From: Cornus controversa
Lineage: Eukaryota > Streptophyta > Magnoliopsida > Cornales > Cornaceae
NCBI GenBank assembly: GCA_026545225.1
Contig: CM048849.1
Location: forward strand, 49,526,336 to 49,590,335
Length of the DNA stretch: 64,000 bases
Direction of reading: 5' to 3'
Below are positions 32,587 through 47,025 of the stretch, piece by piece. The notes beneath the pieces are model-generated. The model made no database searches. It was not told the origin of the DNA and saw only the letters and a list, made by a program, of their open reading frames with translations. Made by a program: the position numbers and the translations under genes. Numbering within the stretch: position 1 is the first letter of the stretch; the number at the start of each line of letters is the position of its first letter.

Positions 32587-35500
32587 ATGTCTGGTTCCGA
32601 TACTCGACATGAAAACGATGGCGATAGATACTCCAGCAAAGGAAGTGATCATGGTCATGGAGGATCGTCAACTTATGATTCTTTCGAAGATCGAAGCTCG
32701 CATTATCACAAGGTTTTTTTTTCTCTCATTTTTTTCCTCATTGTTTGATTAAAATAGGAATAAAAGATTTAAATCGTTGGTTTAAGAACAATTTAACGAA
32801 AATATGTAACGGTGACTCTAACTAATACGTGTTATTCGTGTGTGACCCTATTGATTATTCGCAACCTCGAACCACAAAAGTGAATGGGCCATCATCGTTT
32901 TGTAGTTTTTTTTCTTTTTTTTGTTTTTGTTTTTTGTTTTGTTTCTGATGCCAGTGATAGGTTGTATTATTTTGATTATGAATTTAGCACACTCATGTTA
33001 TGATCTTTGTGTTCGAGTTGGTGAATTATTGATATGCGCGGAGAAACAAGTTCTACAACTAATTTATTTTATCAAATGATTGGGAAATGAGAATTAAAAG
33101 CTTTCTAAAGCTAACATGATTTTTTTTTTTCACTTTTTTTTTCCACTTTTGATTTGTTGTGTGAAGAAGATAGCTAATTTCCTAAAGCTTGCATGATTTT
33201 TTTTCCACTTTTTTTCACTTTTGATTTGTTGTGTGAAGAAGAAGATAGCTAAGAGAGGAGCCACATTCTAAGTTATCCGACCAAAAAAAATTTCACTATC
33301 AAATTATCTAGTGTCATTTGTACTTAATTTGGATATACATAAAAAATGAGAATACTCTAGAATCTGAATGTTAACAAGAATTTATGCAAGGTTTAGCAAA
33401 AAATTCTGTAAAAAAATGTTTGTGTTGGCACTTGTGAAATTAGAATGAATATTGATCTTTTTTTTTGAAATGATTGGTAAATAAGGATCAACACCATTCT
33501 GCATGTAAAGCTTTGACTGAAATTCTGTTTTTACAGCATTGCTCAAATAAAAAGACATTTTTTTACATTAAGAGAGGAAGTTGGTTGGTTGTAAAAGCAG
33601 GAACTGCTTCTCATGGTGTATCTGTATCAATTAGCATACTTTATGATGCATTTACATGAACTTATAGCATGTGAAGCAACAAATCCATTTGTACAATGGA
33701 GCCACTTGGTCTAGTAGAACGATCATTTAGTTCTCAATACCCCTCAAGTGGTTGTCGAAAGGCAGAGACAACATCATATCATATAATTCTAAAACAATCA
33801 TTATACGAGTAGGTAAATGGACTTGTTTATTTTTATGAAAATGCAGTTTGCTTTTTCTAATAATTGCTCCTGAAGCATACTAGAATTGTAAATGGTCCAC
33901 TCGTGTGATATCTCAGTTCTGACGATTGATACATATCAAAGCTGTTGTTTGAAGAAATTGATAGTAATGATATTAGTTACTAAGAAAATATTTCTTTTAA
34001 GCTACTTTAATCTTTTTTTGTGCTCCTTTTATTTTTTCTTTTTGTTGTTGTTGATTATCTCCTTTTCTAAACTGTATATCCTCTTTTCTCTTTCTTTGTT
34101 TGTTTTGAGGATCTTGGTTATGTATGTGCACTACAATTTTGACTATGTTTAATTATCTCAGGGTAAATCTCGTGAATCAGACCACAAGAGGTCGAGGACT
34201 AGAGAGCGGGATCAAGATAGGTACGATCAAGATAGGTACAACAATCGAGATGTCCGTCATAGGGACTATAAGGGGAGAATTGGGAGAAATAATAGAGGAA
34301 GGGACACATACAGGGATCATGGCCATCCAAGGGACCGTGCTTATGACAGGTTACAAATAGTTTTCTTCTCATTGCCTTTGCCTTTTGTCATAATTTGTCA
34401 TTTCCTTGAAGTAGTGAGTTTCTTTCCATGCATTTTGTGGTTAAAACCATATATGCATTTTATTCTTGTTCTTTTGTTCTGATATGTTGCTTAGTTGTTA
34501 TTTGTCAAAGAATTAATTTCATTCAACAATTGTTTTGATTTTCCAAAAATCAATTTTGGGGAAAAAAAAGTACCATTCTAACTTAAAAAATCACGCAAGC
34601 TTTAACAAGTGACAACTAAAAATATTAGCATATGTGACATCATTGTTGTTGTTGGCATTTTTGTTATTTTGGTCTCATAACACTTTAGTTTTTCTTCTTT
34701 CCTAGTGCTCTTAAGACTCATCAATGGAGATTAGCATATAATTCTAGATATTTTCTTGTAAACATCATATAGCAAAAATGTCTAAAAAGGAAGGTTCATG
34801 CTTTTTTATTGAACATGAAAAGACATTAGTGTAATTTTCTCTCTTGATTTCATATAATGGATATTATACATGTATATATGTAAATGTTAATAGAGTAATG
34901 ATATGTTACAGTAACGACTACCATAATAATAAACTTATATTTTTGTTTCTCGATATTTGGACGTCAAAAGTTAGGCTAAAAAGTTCAAGTAGAAATTTCG
35001 CTGAGTTTCGAGGGGACACAAGTTATATTTATTTCTAAACTCACTATTTTTTTGTTCAATAAATAAGTGCTTTGATTTATTTATTTTTTTGGGGGAGGGG
35101 AGTTGGGGAACTGAAATTTTCTATATGTTTTGAGGAGCACAAGTTAGGTTTTTTCACAAATTAATGATTTTTGGGGGGCTATAAACAATAATTTTGAAAA
35201 AATTTGCCCCTCTCTAGCTCCGCTCCTCTATATATATTTATATATATATATACATATTTACTGGACTTCCTTTCTGTTTTTGAAAACCACATTAACTGTT
35301 CCATTGATATGGTTGCTGGTTCCACATTTTTTTTCCCTTTTCTTTGAGACATGTTTCTTGGTATACATTTCCACTAGTTGACAACTTGTATGCATGACAT
35401 ATTAGTGTGAAGGGCTAACAAAGTCAGATGTTTGATTTTGCATTGGGTTTTGGTTAATTAAAAAATAAAACTTAGTGCATGACTCCCATGTTGTCATGCA

Positions 35501-38500
35501 AATCTTGTGGGAGTCAATTCCCTGGACAGCAGTGTGGAGGACAAAGGCCCCTCTTATGGTGGCTTACTTTAGGAGGACAGCAGCGTTGGGAAAGATTTTT
35601 GACATTGGATAATTTGAAGAGGCATCAAATTGTTGTCAATTGTTGTTGCATTTGCAAGCGAGATGTAGAGTCAGTTAATCATCTCTTATTGCACTGTTCA
35701 GTTGCGAGAGACATTTGGTCCATATTCTTGGGTATCTTAGGGATGCAGTGGGTGGATTGGCATTTGGTGGAGCTTGTGGAGGGTAAGAAATAGGAGATTT
35801 TTTGAGGGAGAGGAAGCCCTGGTTTGGGGGCTAAAGCATTCTATTTTGAGTTCTTTATTCTTTTGGGTGAAATGGCGTCTTTGTACATCTATAGAGGATT
35901 ATGTTGATTTTTTGGACAGTTTGAGGCTATGGTTCTCTCTTTTGTAAAGTTGTTCCTCATATTTGCTCCCTTGAGCTTTTTTTAATGAAACTTGTCGAAA
36001 TCTTGTGGGTAGTCAGGGTTCTGTCTTGAGTTCGTTGCTGAGAAGGAAAGGATGGGAGACATTTTTCCCACTGTCCAAATTGGAATAGTCCACCACCAAG
36101 GAAAACTTATACTCCACTTTAATCTTTCACCAATGAAAACCATCTCTACTGACATCAAACACCACCATCAACAAAAGTCCCAAGCTCCAACGACTAATTT
36201 TTATTATTTCTTTCACTACTGACTCTATTTGTTTTACTTATCACCCAAAATCTGTCCAGGACACCATCAATATCAAACCTCCTTAGTACAAAACAATCTG
36301 ATTTTGCTAAATTTAATAGAATCTCTTAAATATCCATTGCGATTTTTCTATGGAATTAGTTTTAAAAAATTAGGTTTTAAGTAGACAACTTTTAAAAGTC
36401 TCATTCTTTAATTTTGAACTTCATTTGGGCACCATTTTAACATTTAATTTTTTTGGCTGGTGAATTGCACTGAGTAAGTTGGAATGTAATGCGCTAAGTT
36501 AAGGTGTATGGAGAGGAGGCATCGTTTCTTCCATTCACCTTGCTTTTTATATGGTGTATATATTTTTATACAATAATCTGGAACACATCTTTTAATTTTG
36601 TCTTGAATGTTTTGATAAATGGTTGTTACTTTTGCAGGCACCATGAATATGATCAAAATAGAGAAAGGCGTCGTAGCCATAGATCACGTTCCCGATCAAA
36701 GGATAAATCTAAGGATCGATCTAGATCTCGCTCCTGTTCCCGCTCTCCCTTGAAAAGGTCTTGAATTGCTTGATTTGAAGCATATTCAATCTCTTTGCTT
36801 ATGATACTTTTTTTTTTTTATAATCTTAACATGGTTTTTGTGCTCTACATGTTGTTTTCTTAATAAACAGATTGCTATAGTAGTAGCAGTTTATTCACTT
36901 AGACCACCAATAATATTGTATTAATTCATTGATATATTTGATTTCTTTTTGGATTGTCAACCCTATTGGTATTGTCTGCTAATTAACATATTGCTACAAT
37001 CATAGTTTATTTTCTTAATCCACTGGTAGTATTGTTTTTACTCATTGAGAAACCTGGTTCTTTTTGGACTGTTAGCAATTGCTGGTGGATTGTCGTCTTC
37101 TTTCTTTTAAAACCTTTTTGATTCTGCAACTCTGTTGATCTTCTTTGTAAAATTGGTGATCATTTTGCGAACTAATGCTACCTTTCAATTTTTAGGGATA
37201 GTCTATTGATGAAATGCCTTGCTTATATATCGCATGTCATATAGTTTATTGATGACGGAAAGCCTTAGTTACGGATCCTAAAGCTAAAGGTGTTCTTTTC
37301 AAATCACTGTTGAATTGGAGTTCATCTTCTCTGGGAGACTTTACTTGACTATTCTTTTTAGATATTTTAGACATATTCTAGACTTAGTAGTTTGATTTGA
37401 GCATTGGGGGGTCATTGCTTGGTGCAATGGTAAAAATTTCAATTGCCAAGTGTGAGAATGTAGATCGGGTTTACATGCAGTGATTTTTCGCATAACAATA
37501 TTAATGGTAAGATTTCTATCCACTCATCCACTCATCACGCTGCATAGGTCATAGGCTGATAGCCCCACTGGATTTAAGCATGTGTGATCCATGTCAGAAT
37601 ATGGTGTAAAGTCCACAGTAACACAAAAATACACCAACCACATGCTAACATGTAAGGGAAAAAAATAATAATATGAGTTTTATATTAGACACGCCTCAGG
37701 CTCGACTTGCGCCTCAGATGCAAAGGCACGCGCCTTATTGAAGGTGCCTCACCTGGCCATGGTCCAGGCGCAACTACTGCACCTTGAGTAGCCTTGCGCC
37801 TGAGGCGCGCCTGTGTGTGTGTGTGGGGGGGGGGGGGTGGGGGGGGGGGGGGGCTTTGACAACTATGTGCTTCTGTGTTGCTTTTTCTGACATGGCAAAT
37901 CTAGGGAGACTCTGTTTTGCTCCCCCATAGGTTGGCACTCTTATTGTATGTTGTTATCATGTAGAAGCTTTTGCAACAAGTCAACCCCTATCAGCATGTG
38001 TTTTATCATGTTGTACTGATTTTTTAGTTTTCATTTCCTTATCTCTTCCTGTAAATAATTACCTTTTCTTTAATTTTGTAGCTTTTGTTGTAGTAAGTTT
38101 GTTGAATTCCTATTTTCTAAATTGACAAAATTATAATCTATTTTTGTATAACTAATTTGACAAAGCTTACATTGGAAGATGATGATATTTTTATTCTGGA
38201 TTTGAAAACTATTTCATCAGTAGTTATCTTGTTGCACATGTATCTTTGTCTACAGCAAGCGGACAAGTGGTTTTGACATGGCACCAGCTGTTGCTGCCTT
38301 GTTGACTGGTGGTGCAGTTTCAGGTTAGCATCACCCTATCTTCTTTATATACATAGACTAGCTTCCCATTAACATTCAGTTGTGCAGCATCATTATGTAG
38401 GAAGAATTGTGGCATTTGAGATTGGCAATTGTTTGTGATTACTTTTCTGTTCAATTTTGGTTATTTTTCTTATCTAATTGTTTATTACCGGAACTGAGAA

Positions 38501-41500
38501 CCATTGTTGTGTTGTTGGCTGTGGTGTGGTTGTTTGTTTGTGTTTTTGTCTATCATTGGGTAAGAAGGCAATGTTGGGCTACATGTCCCACTGTGCTACC
38601 CATGGACGTGACCACTGTAGATTTAATGTTCAGAGGAGTCAATGCACGATTAGCTGGATCTTGTTCGCCTTCAACCGGCAACTGTTGTTATTTGGTAGAC
38701 TTACACATAATTCCTCAGCATCTGCAGTGATGAAATTTATTTCTTATTTAATTACCTGAATGATTGCTATTTTAGGTACGAAATATTTTTTTATTGTTAA
38801 TTTCTAATGCATTAGTGTTGTGATGATTACATAGTTTTAGGCTTCTGGAAGTGTTGCTTCTCAACATGTAGTAGCAACACGTTTTAAGTTTTTTCATTTG
38901 ATGCCTCATTCCTTATTCACCTGATTTCTTATGGTTAAATATGCAGGACAACTAGGTGGTCCTCAAACAATGCCAGGAATGTTCCAAAATATGTTACCTT
39001 TTGAGACAACACAGGTATTGGTATTCAAAAGAACCAGTTCATGAATTATTCTGCTGGTTTTCCTTTTCATTGTTTGCATCCTTGTATTGCTAACTTAAAT
39101 GTATTTTTATAGGTTAATCAGTTGGGAGCTATTCCACTGATGCCAGCCCAAGCCATGACTCAGCAGGTAAAAGTCATTATTATGATTTTTATTTTTAAAC
39201 TTATGCTATTAGGCATGTTTTAAATTGTTCCATTGTTGTGATTTGTGCTTCTTTTTCTATTAGGCTACAAGGCATGCACGTCGTGTATATGTTGGTGGTC
39301 TTCCTCCCCTGGCTAATGAGCAGGTTGTAAAATGGGATTTTTTTCCTTGTTAGGAACATTATGGTTATTATTTTTAGTGTCAATTGATTTCTGTTCCCAA
39401 ATATGCTGTGTTCCACATGATTGACATGGGTTGACATTCCCATTCTTGGTATCAATTTGTCGGTCTGACATTTTTTTGTTTAATCTTTCTTTCCTTTCTT
39501 TTCCTTTCCCTTTAATATAATTTGGTTTTCAATTTATAACATAGTTTGACATTACTGGGTTTACAAATTTGGTATAAGTGATTTCTTTGAATTTGTTCTC
39601 TAGTCTGAATTAACACCTATTTATAGGTTGCATGTGTTTTATTTATTTAATTAGATTGTGACCTAATTCAGAATATAGTCTACTGCACCCACTATTGAGC
39701 ACAGATATATGCTTTTTCTTCTCAAGTAATATGTGTGCTGTATGTCTTAGTACTCTCTCTAATATGCACCAAAATGATGTACGCTATAATCAAAAGTGTT
39801 GCAGGCACACGACTTTCATTTCCTGGAAACAAATCTTTTCATCTTTTATCTGCACATAATTTCTTTGAATTTGTTCTCTAGTCTGAATAAACACCTATTA
39901 TAGGTTACATGTGTTTTATTTATTTAATTAGATTGTGACCTAATTGAGAATATAGTCTACTGCACCCACTATTGAGCACAGATGTATGCTTTTTCTTCCC
40001 AAGTAATATGTGTTCTGTATGTCTTAGTACTTTCTATAATATGCACCAAAATGATGTACGCTATAATCAAAAGTGTTGCAGGTACACTACTTTCATTTCC
40101 TGGAAACAAATCTTTCCATCTTTTATCTGCACGTAATTCCTCCCCCCTCTTTGGACTTCTCTTTTAAACTTGATTAATGTAATGCGTCTGGAAAATTCTT
40201 TAAGAAATTAATGTAGCCAAAGTTGGCATGGAACCTATCATCTCGGACACTACAGAATATTGTTTTCTCTGTCTTCTGAAAGCTGTTTTAAGCAATCTTG
40301 TACTCATGTTGTGGTTCACTTAGCATGCCAATTGTCTTGTTGATTTCAGGAATTCAAATCCTATCATCAAATGAAATTACTATTTAGTTATGAAGTAAAC
40401 ATTATTTTTGTTCTAAGGTATTTCATGACTTACTGGTTGCAGTTATTCTAGCAACTGTTTTAATTTTTGAACACTCACCTACTAAGGATGCCTGCCCCCC
40501 CGGCCTTCTTTCTTCCTTTTTCTTCTGAAAGCAGAGTATTGCAACATTTTTTAGCGGTGTTATGACTGCAATTGGAGGAAATTCTGCTTGTCCTGGTCAG
40601 TTTAGTCTTCCTTTTCCAGTATAGTTTTTTTTTTCTTTGTATGTTTCCCATTTTCCTCCTTTTTCATGGGTTTACTATTAGATCATAAACGATTCTATAA
40701 TTTTAATTGTAGGTGATGCGGTTGTAAATGTGTACATTAATCATGAAAAGAAGTTTGCATTTGTGGAGATGAGAACTGTTGAAGAAGCGAGTAATGCAAT
40801 GGCTCTAGATGGGATTGTGTTTGAGGTAAGTTTAACTCACTCTCTCTCTCTCTCGCTCTCTCTCTCTCATGATTTTAAAGATGTGATTGGAGAAAATGGT
40901 GAGAATGAAAATGTGCACATTGAAGCTGCAGTTATAACTTCCATAATATCGTACATAGACCATTCTCTTGTATCCGATATAAAAAATAAAATAAAAAAAG
41001 CTTAAAATTAGAAATCTGTATCAATATGGACAGTTTTATAGCAGAATTGAAGAAACATTTATAACTTCTTTGTTAATTATACTGTTATCCTTGTCATTAT
41101 TAAACTTTGTTTTTTTCAAGAAAGTTGAGTATTGTTCGATAAGTGTTGATGGTGAGTGGACCCTTTTAACTTTTGCTTGCATTCCGAGTTAGGTTAGGAT
41201 TGGGATCTAGATGGGTTATTCATGACTTGTCATTTTGCTTATATTTCAAAATTCTTGTGTTAGGTCTGATTACTGAGTAATCAGAGCTTTCACACGTCTT
41301 ACAATTCCTTGGTTAAATTTTTATGGAACTTGTAATTTTGTGGTGAAGATCAATTTTTTGGCACGAGGATTAACTTAACTGTATGATCTCTCATCTTACT
41401 TCTTCTTTTCTTTTTCTTTTTCTTTTTCTTTGAATCTTGCTAGGGAGTTTCTGTGAGGGTTCGAAGGCCTACAGACTACAACCCTTCATTAGCCGCAGCA

Positions 41501-44500
41501 CTTGGTCCTAGCCAACCAAGTCCTCATCTTAACTTGGCTGCTGTTGGACTTACACCTGGGTAAATTGACATTGTATCTCTTTCCCTTAAATTTTGCAATA
41601 TGATATCACTTTGCCAAGATGATATACTGCTAAAATTTATATCTCAAAAGCATGTTTCGATTAATGGATACTTAATTCAACTTGTTAAGGTTTTGAGTTG
41701 AGTTATAATTGGATGCTCTGTTCTGCTGCTTTGTATTTCTTTTTATTTTTGTTTTATTCTGATGCTAGTAAGCGGAGTTTATATCTAGGTGGTATAAACT
41801 ACAAAGAGGAATGGTGTTTCTCCAATTGTTCCTCCACACTAGAAATGATGAGAAACAAGGACCTAACAGTTCCCAAGTCTCAAAAACTAAAAAGAAATTG
41901 AGGTGGGATAATTTTTTCCCGGCAAGTAAATGTAGTGGGATATCATTGCCAAGTAAAACCGCCGGGAATGATAGCAGCCCTTTTACTAGTTAATTTGTAT
42001 AAGGACCAAATTGAGTTGTCAAAGACAATCAACTACTTTTTTCAACAGATTGGAGTAATTCCATGGACAACCCTGCAGTTAACCTCCAAAACCTGGAGTT
42101 TATGAGGCAATCAAGGGAAGGAATATAACAAGGGACGTGCCTAAACTCTGCAAATGGAACATAAGAGGAATTTTCAAATTGAGCAAGCCTCCTTACACAG
42201 AAGAAACAGATGACTAATAATTTCCCAGGATTCTAGTTTTCTCTAAAAATTAGCTTTAAACATTTACCATCTGAGAGACCTGCAATGATGTCTTCAGCTA
42301 CTCTCTTCCTCCACTGCTTCTCATTGCCATCACGTTTGTGCATGCTATCTCAAAAGTTGTCTCAGTCTCCATTCACTTAAAACTAACATTACGACGGTTG
42401 ATTGTATTTTTTTATTTGATTTCTATTCTTCTTTCTTTACCAGATCATCATTCATCATTGTTATAACCGTTTGCTTTAGGGAAGGGTTTATATGTTTCAT
42501 ATTATCTTTTTTTTTTTCTCTGGTGTGCTGATTCTGGATCTCATTGATAGTGCGATTGGTGGAGCTGAGGGTCCAGACCGTATCTTTGTTGGTGGATTGC
42601 CATACTACTTTACTGAAGCACAGATTCGAGAATTGCTCGAGTCCTTTGGGTAGTCATTCTATCGTTAGAGCTTCTTCTTCTTCTTCTTGAATCTTTAATG
42701 CCTTTCCTCATGTTTTTCTGTTCTGCACTGATGAATGACCCATGCTTTATGAGGCAATGGGATAGCTGTTTCCTGGTTTAGTTATGTTGTCAATTACGGT
42801 ATTACATGTTTTAATGGTATAGTTTTTGGCTTGTTGCAGGCCTTTGCATGGGTTTGACCTCGTTAGGGATAGAGACACAGGAAACTCTAAAGGATATGGT
42901 TTCTGCATCTATAAGGTGAATAAAGCTAATAATGTTAAGAGACTAATTTTTGCCTTGGGCTGCTGTCAGAGATGCTGTTAAAGCTCTTGATTTTCTTTTG
43001 TTTACTGGGATTGTAATTAATGTTACTCATATATGAACTTTAATAAATGCCATGATTGGTGTTTGATTTGGGATGTGCTCCCCTTTTGAGCACTCTTTCA
43101 ATGATATTTACTTATAAAAAAATAAAAATTCCATGGTTGGTGCAAAGTTACAAACTGAGGCAACTTGTCTCCTAGTATCTAAAACTTTTCTTATTTTCTG
43201 CTTTTGAAATGATACTTCACAACTTCATGATTCCTTCCTCAGTCTATAATATCTGTTCATAATGCTAGAGGGGCATTCCATCGTTATAAGATTTTAACTA
43301 TCTGGCATATGTTGACTTCAGGATCCTGCTGCGATAGACGTTGCTTGTGCTGCTCTTAATGGCTTGAAAATGGGTGATAAAACACTAACTGTCAGGCGTG
43401 CTACAATCAGGTTGGTATTCTTCAATAAAAGACCTGTATTAATGGGAAAACCATCATTTTTTTCTCACCCCAGCATGCTGCTCTCTGTCATATTTTCTTG
43501 ATAACTTCATTCCTAAGTATTTGTTATAATCACTTCCTATTAGGTACAGTCTTCTAGCTAGTAGGAATAGGAAGTTTAGTTGGAAATTCTTTCACAATTG
43601 TGAGGTTCTCTTTGGTTGATAAAAATATTAGTAGTGAAAGTTCTGGGGACCGTTACCCCCGACTCTGATATGTTACAGTACAATCAGTGATTAGACCTAG
43701 AGGGGAGTGAATAGGTCTTATGACTAACTTTTTAAATTATCATTGATCCTTATTTAAAATTCAGTTAATTAGTTAATCACGTTTATCAATTATCATCACC
43801 ACATAGAGAAATAAATGAAATAAAGTAGAGAATAATTTTTACGTGGAATACCCAAACAGGAAAACCACAGCACCTAGTCCAAGCAGATCAAAATCTAAAG
43901 TATATGAGAGAGGTTATAGATTAAGTTAACAGACTCTAACCTAAGAATCACCCAGTCCCTCCTGATTTAGACTTGTGAAAGATCTCCTCATATCCTCTAG
44001 CCATTGATTTGTTGACAGACTCACTCCTTGCACAGTCTGCTTCTTCATGGACTTTTGATCTCCATGATTAGTAACGTCCAATCAACTTATTCCTTGCAAA
44101 CCAGTCGGTTGATGCTAGGATAGATATTTTCAATTCAGCTAATTGCTTTGATTCTCTCAATCACATATAGTATGGTAATCTATGAAGAACACTAGATTGA
44201 TTCTCAAAGCTCTCTCTTTCTAAAAATATAAATTCTTTCAATTACTTATATGTAAAAAGTTGAAAAACTGACTATGACCCCATATTTATAGCCAGAGACC
44301 CATGTAGTAGTATGGTAAATAAAATCCTTTAAGAATTCTGATTTGAGAGAGTTTCCAAATATCTAAGCCTGAAGGGTTCAATCGATCGAGCATTCGATCA
44401 AGCACTACTAGACAAGCTTCTGTTGATCGGGCTATCGATCGAGGAATTTTGGATTTCAAAATATTTTTCTGCAAGATCTGTGTCAATCGACCTTTCGGTT

Positions 44501-46984
44501 AAGGTACTGTTTTGTAAAAATTCCTGTTCTGGAAATCAATTTATCAAAAACCCCAATTTTGATAAAATAGACCTAAGACAATATTTTGAGCCTTTTAAAG
44601 ATCAAACCTAGGCCATAATTGTTCTCATTGGTCTTAACTTACCTTAACCTAGATATGTGATTGAGTCTTGAGAGATTCCCGGCATCTTCTTCGCAATTCT
44701 GTATCTGCCTTGTCTTCAATAGATGGATTCGAAATACTGAAGACACTTTTGACACATTACAAAACAAGTTTTGAGTAGGAATAGGCTAAAACATGACTCA
44801 TATACGTAATGAGTAGATATTAAATTTCGAGTGGGGAAGAAGACAGGTCTAACATGTCAGCACTTTTCTCTTTTCAGCATTCTGGAAACTGCTATGAGAT
44901 GCTAATGATGTAATTTTCATAATATATCTTTCAAGGTAGTCTTCTAGCTAGTAGGCACAGAAAGTCTAGTTGGAAGTTCTGTCAAAATAATGAAGGGTTC
45001 TCTTTGGACAACAATTTTTTTACTAGATACTAAATTTGGTGTAGGGAAGAAGACGGGTCTGTAACATGTCGATGCCTCTCTTTCAGCATTCTGGAAACTG
45101 CTATGAGATGATTATGATGTAATTTTCATAATCCAACATTACTTCCGATACTTTTGACAGTTGTTAATTTGAGTTTGAGAAGAAGATTGCAAAATCTTTA
45201 AATTTTGAAGTTTCTTCAGAATTTGCTATTCTAAATCATAGTGGTAATGGGTCTTCTGAGAGAGACGGTGGTATCAGAAACATGGGGTTTTTAGTATTAT
45301 ATTTCCATTCTGTTTTTAGTCTTCTTTCAAGCGTCGGGTTTGAGAATTAGGGCAGCTTTTGTTGCGAAGAATGCTAAGTATCAGGTTTATACCTAGTCTA
45401 GCCCTCCCTGCACACGTGATCAACAGGAACCAACACTAGGTGACACGTGATCAACGGGAACCAACACTTGGTGATGGCCTTCTACTATACAAATAAGTTG
45501 TTATTTGGGGTTCTAATAATATTTTGATAAATCCGTACTATTTATTTTTGCAACACATAGGTAATTTGTTTCATTGATAATAGAAGATGCTTTGTGGGTA
45601 CTAAAAATTTGTCGTTTTTCTTTTTCCTTTTTGTGATAGAAAACGGTGAATTCTATCAAAGAAAGACGGGAAAACCACTAACAATTCAAAATAAAAGAAT
45701 ACTACTCATGAGACACCCCTTGAGACCACTTTATGGGGAATAATAGTGACCCTTAAAATTAGAAGAGTGATTGCTATTCTCCTCCAAGGTGCCATTTTTG
45801 GAATTAACTATCTAAAAATGAATTACACTTCTAAAAATCAACTGAGCAAGCAGAAGATTTCACTTCTGTGGGAACTCTAGCCTTCCAAAACATTGTTGAC
45901 CAAGGGAGAGAATGGCAAGTATCTTTCTTAGTAATGAAACAGATTCTGCCACCACTTTCAAAAGGTCAGCAAGTCTTCTCACATGGGAAGGACATATAAA
46001 CATTATTCAAGGCATGGAGAAAGGAAGTAAAAATTTTTTTGACTAGTACAAAGGAATAAGCTCATTGATTTCATGGTTACCTAAATTTCTGAAGAATTTA
46101 AAATTTGAATAGATGGAGTAGTTGGATTAAATATAAAGATGCATCAGGAAACCACTTTGGTTGGGTAATCAGAAAAGATAGGGATGGGTTACCTTACAGG
46201 GCCAATCTTAAAGTTGGTAATATGGTCAGAATCTTTTGGTTTATGCTCTAGGTGGTGGGTGTGGTGTTTGCAGATATGTTGATTGATTTAGTGGCATTTA
46301 TGGTAATATTTTTGTAGTCTATGAAGTACGGAATTGGCTCTACAAATTTTTTAGCATGCTTGTTTGATAGATATGAGCTCATTTACAGGTTCTGACTTGT
46401 CAATTTGTATTTACAGCAGTGGGCAGGTAAAACCAGAGCAGGAGCATATATTAGCACAGGCACAACAACATGTAGCAATGCAGGTAAACAACTCGGTTTC
46501 CCTTCCTAGTTAACTTTCTACGGTTGTGTTCATCATTCATCTATATTTTAAACTTTTTCCCCTCCTAGCACCCTGTATGGCGGGACCATGACTGGGTGAC
46601 GGCACTAATGGGCTTATTCATCTATATTCCTGACTTACTTTGTAGAAGATGGCATTGCAAGCCAGTGGTTTGAATCTTCCTGGAATAGATATATTAGGAC
46701 CTATAACGACTGTGGAGACTCCAACCAACATTTTATGCTTGACCGAGGTATAGTTAGCCTCAAACTTTTTTCTTCTTTTTTACCTTTTTGTTTGATTTCA
46801 GTAGCTAGATTTTGTTCCTGCTAATATTTTGAGTATCATGAAGGTAATTACTGCTGATGAACTGGTGGATGATCAAGAGTATGAGGAAATACTAGAGGAT
46901 ATGAGAGAAGAATGCGAGAAGTTTGGTATAAATTTTTCATCCATTAATAATTGGTTGTTTACGCATGACCTATAAATTATGCAG

Positions 46985-47025
<41 letters not shown>

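Noticed and set aside
33660..33790. GGAGCCACTTGGTCTAGTAGAA region as a tRNA gene
   Set aside because: It cannot be folded into a cloverleaf with a TTC-A/G-A loop; ordinary intron DNA.
37410..37590. tRNA-like phrase GCTTGGTGCAATGGTA, a possible tRNA gene or SINE head
   Set aside because: No acceptor stem, no proper B box at the right distance and no tail or target duplication; at most a decayed SINE.
40713..41005. Exon 9 frame continuing past the GTAAGT donor as a longer coding exon
   Set aside because: The extension is a CT repeat and unrelated sequence; splicing at 40825 joins exon 10 in phase and gives a normal RRM1.
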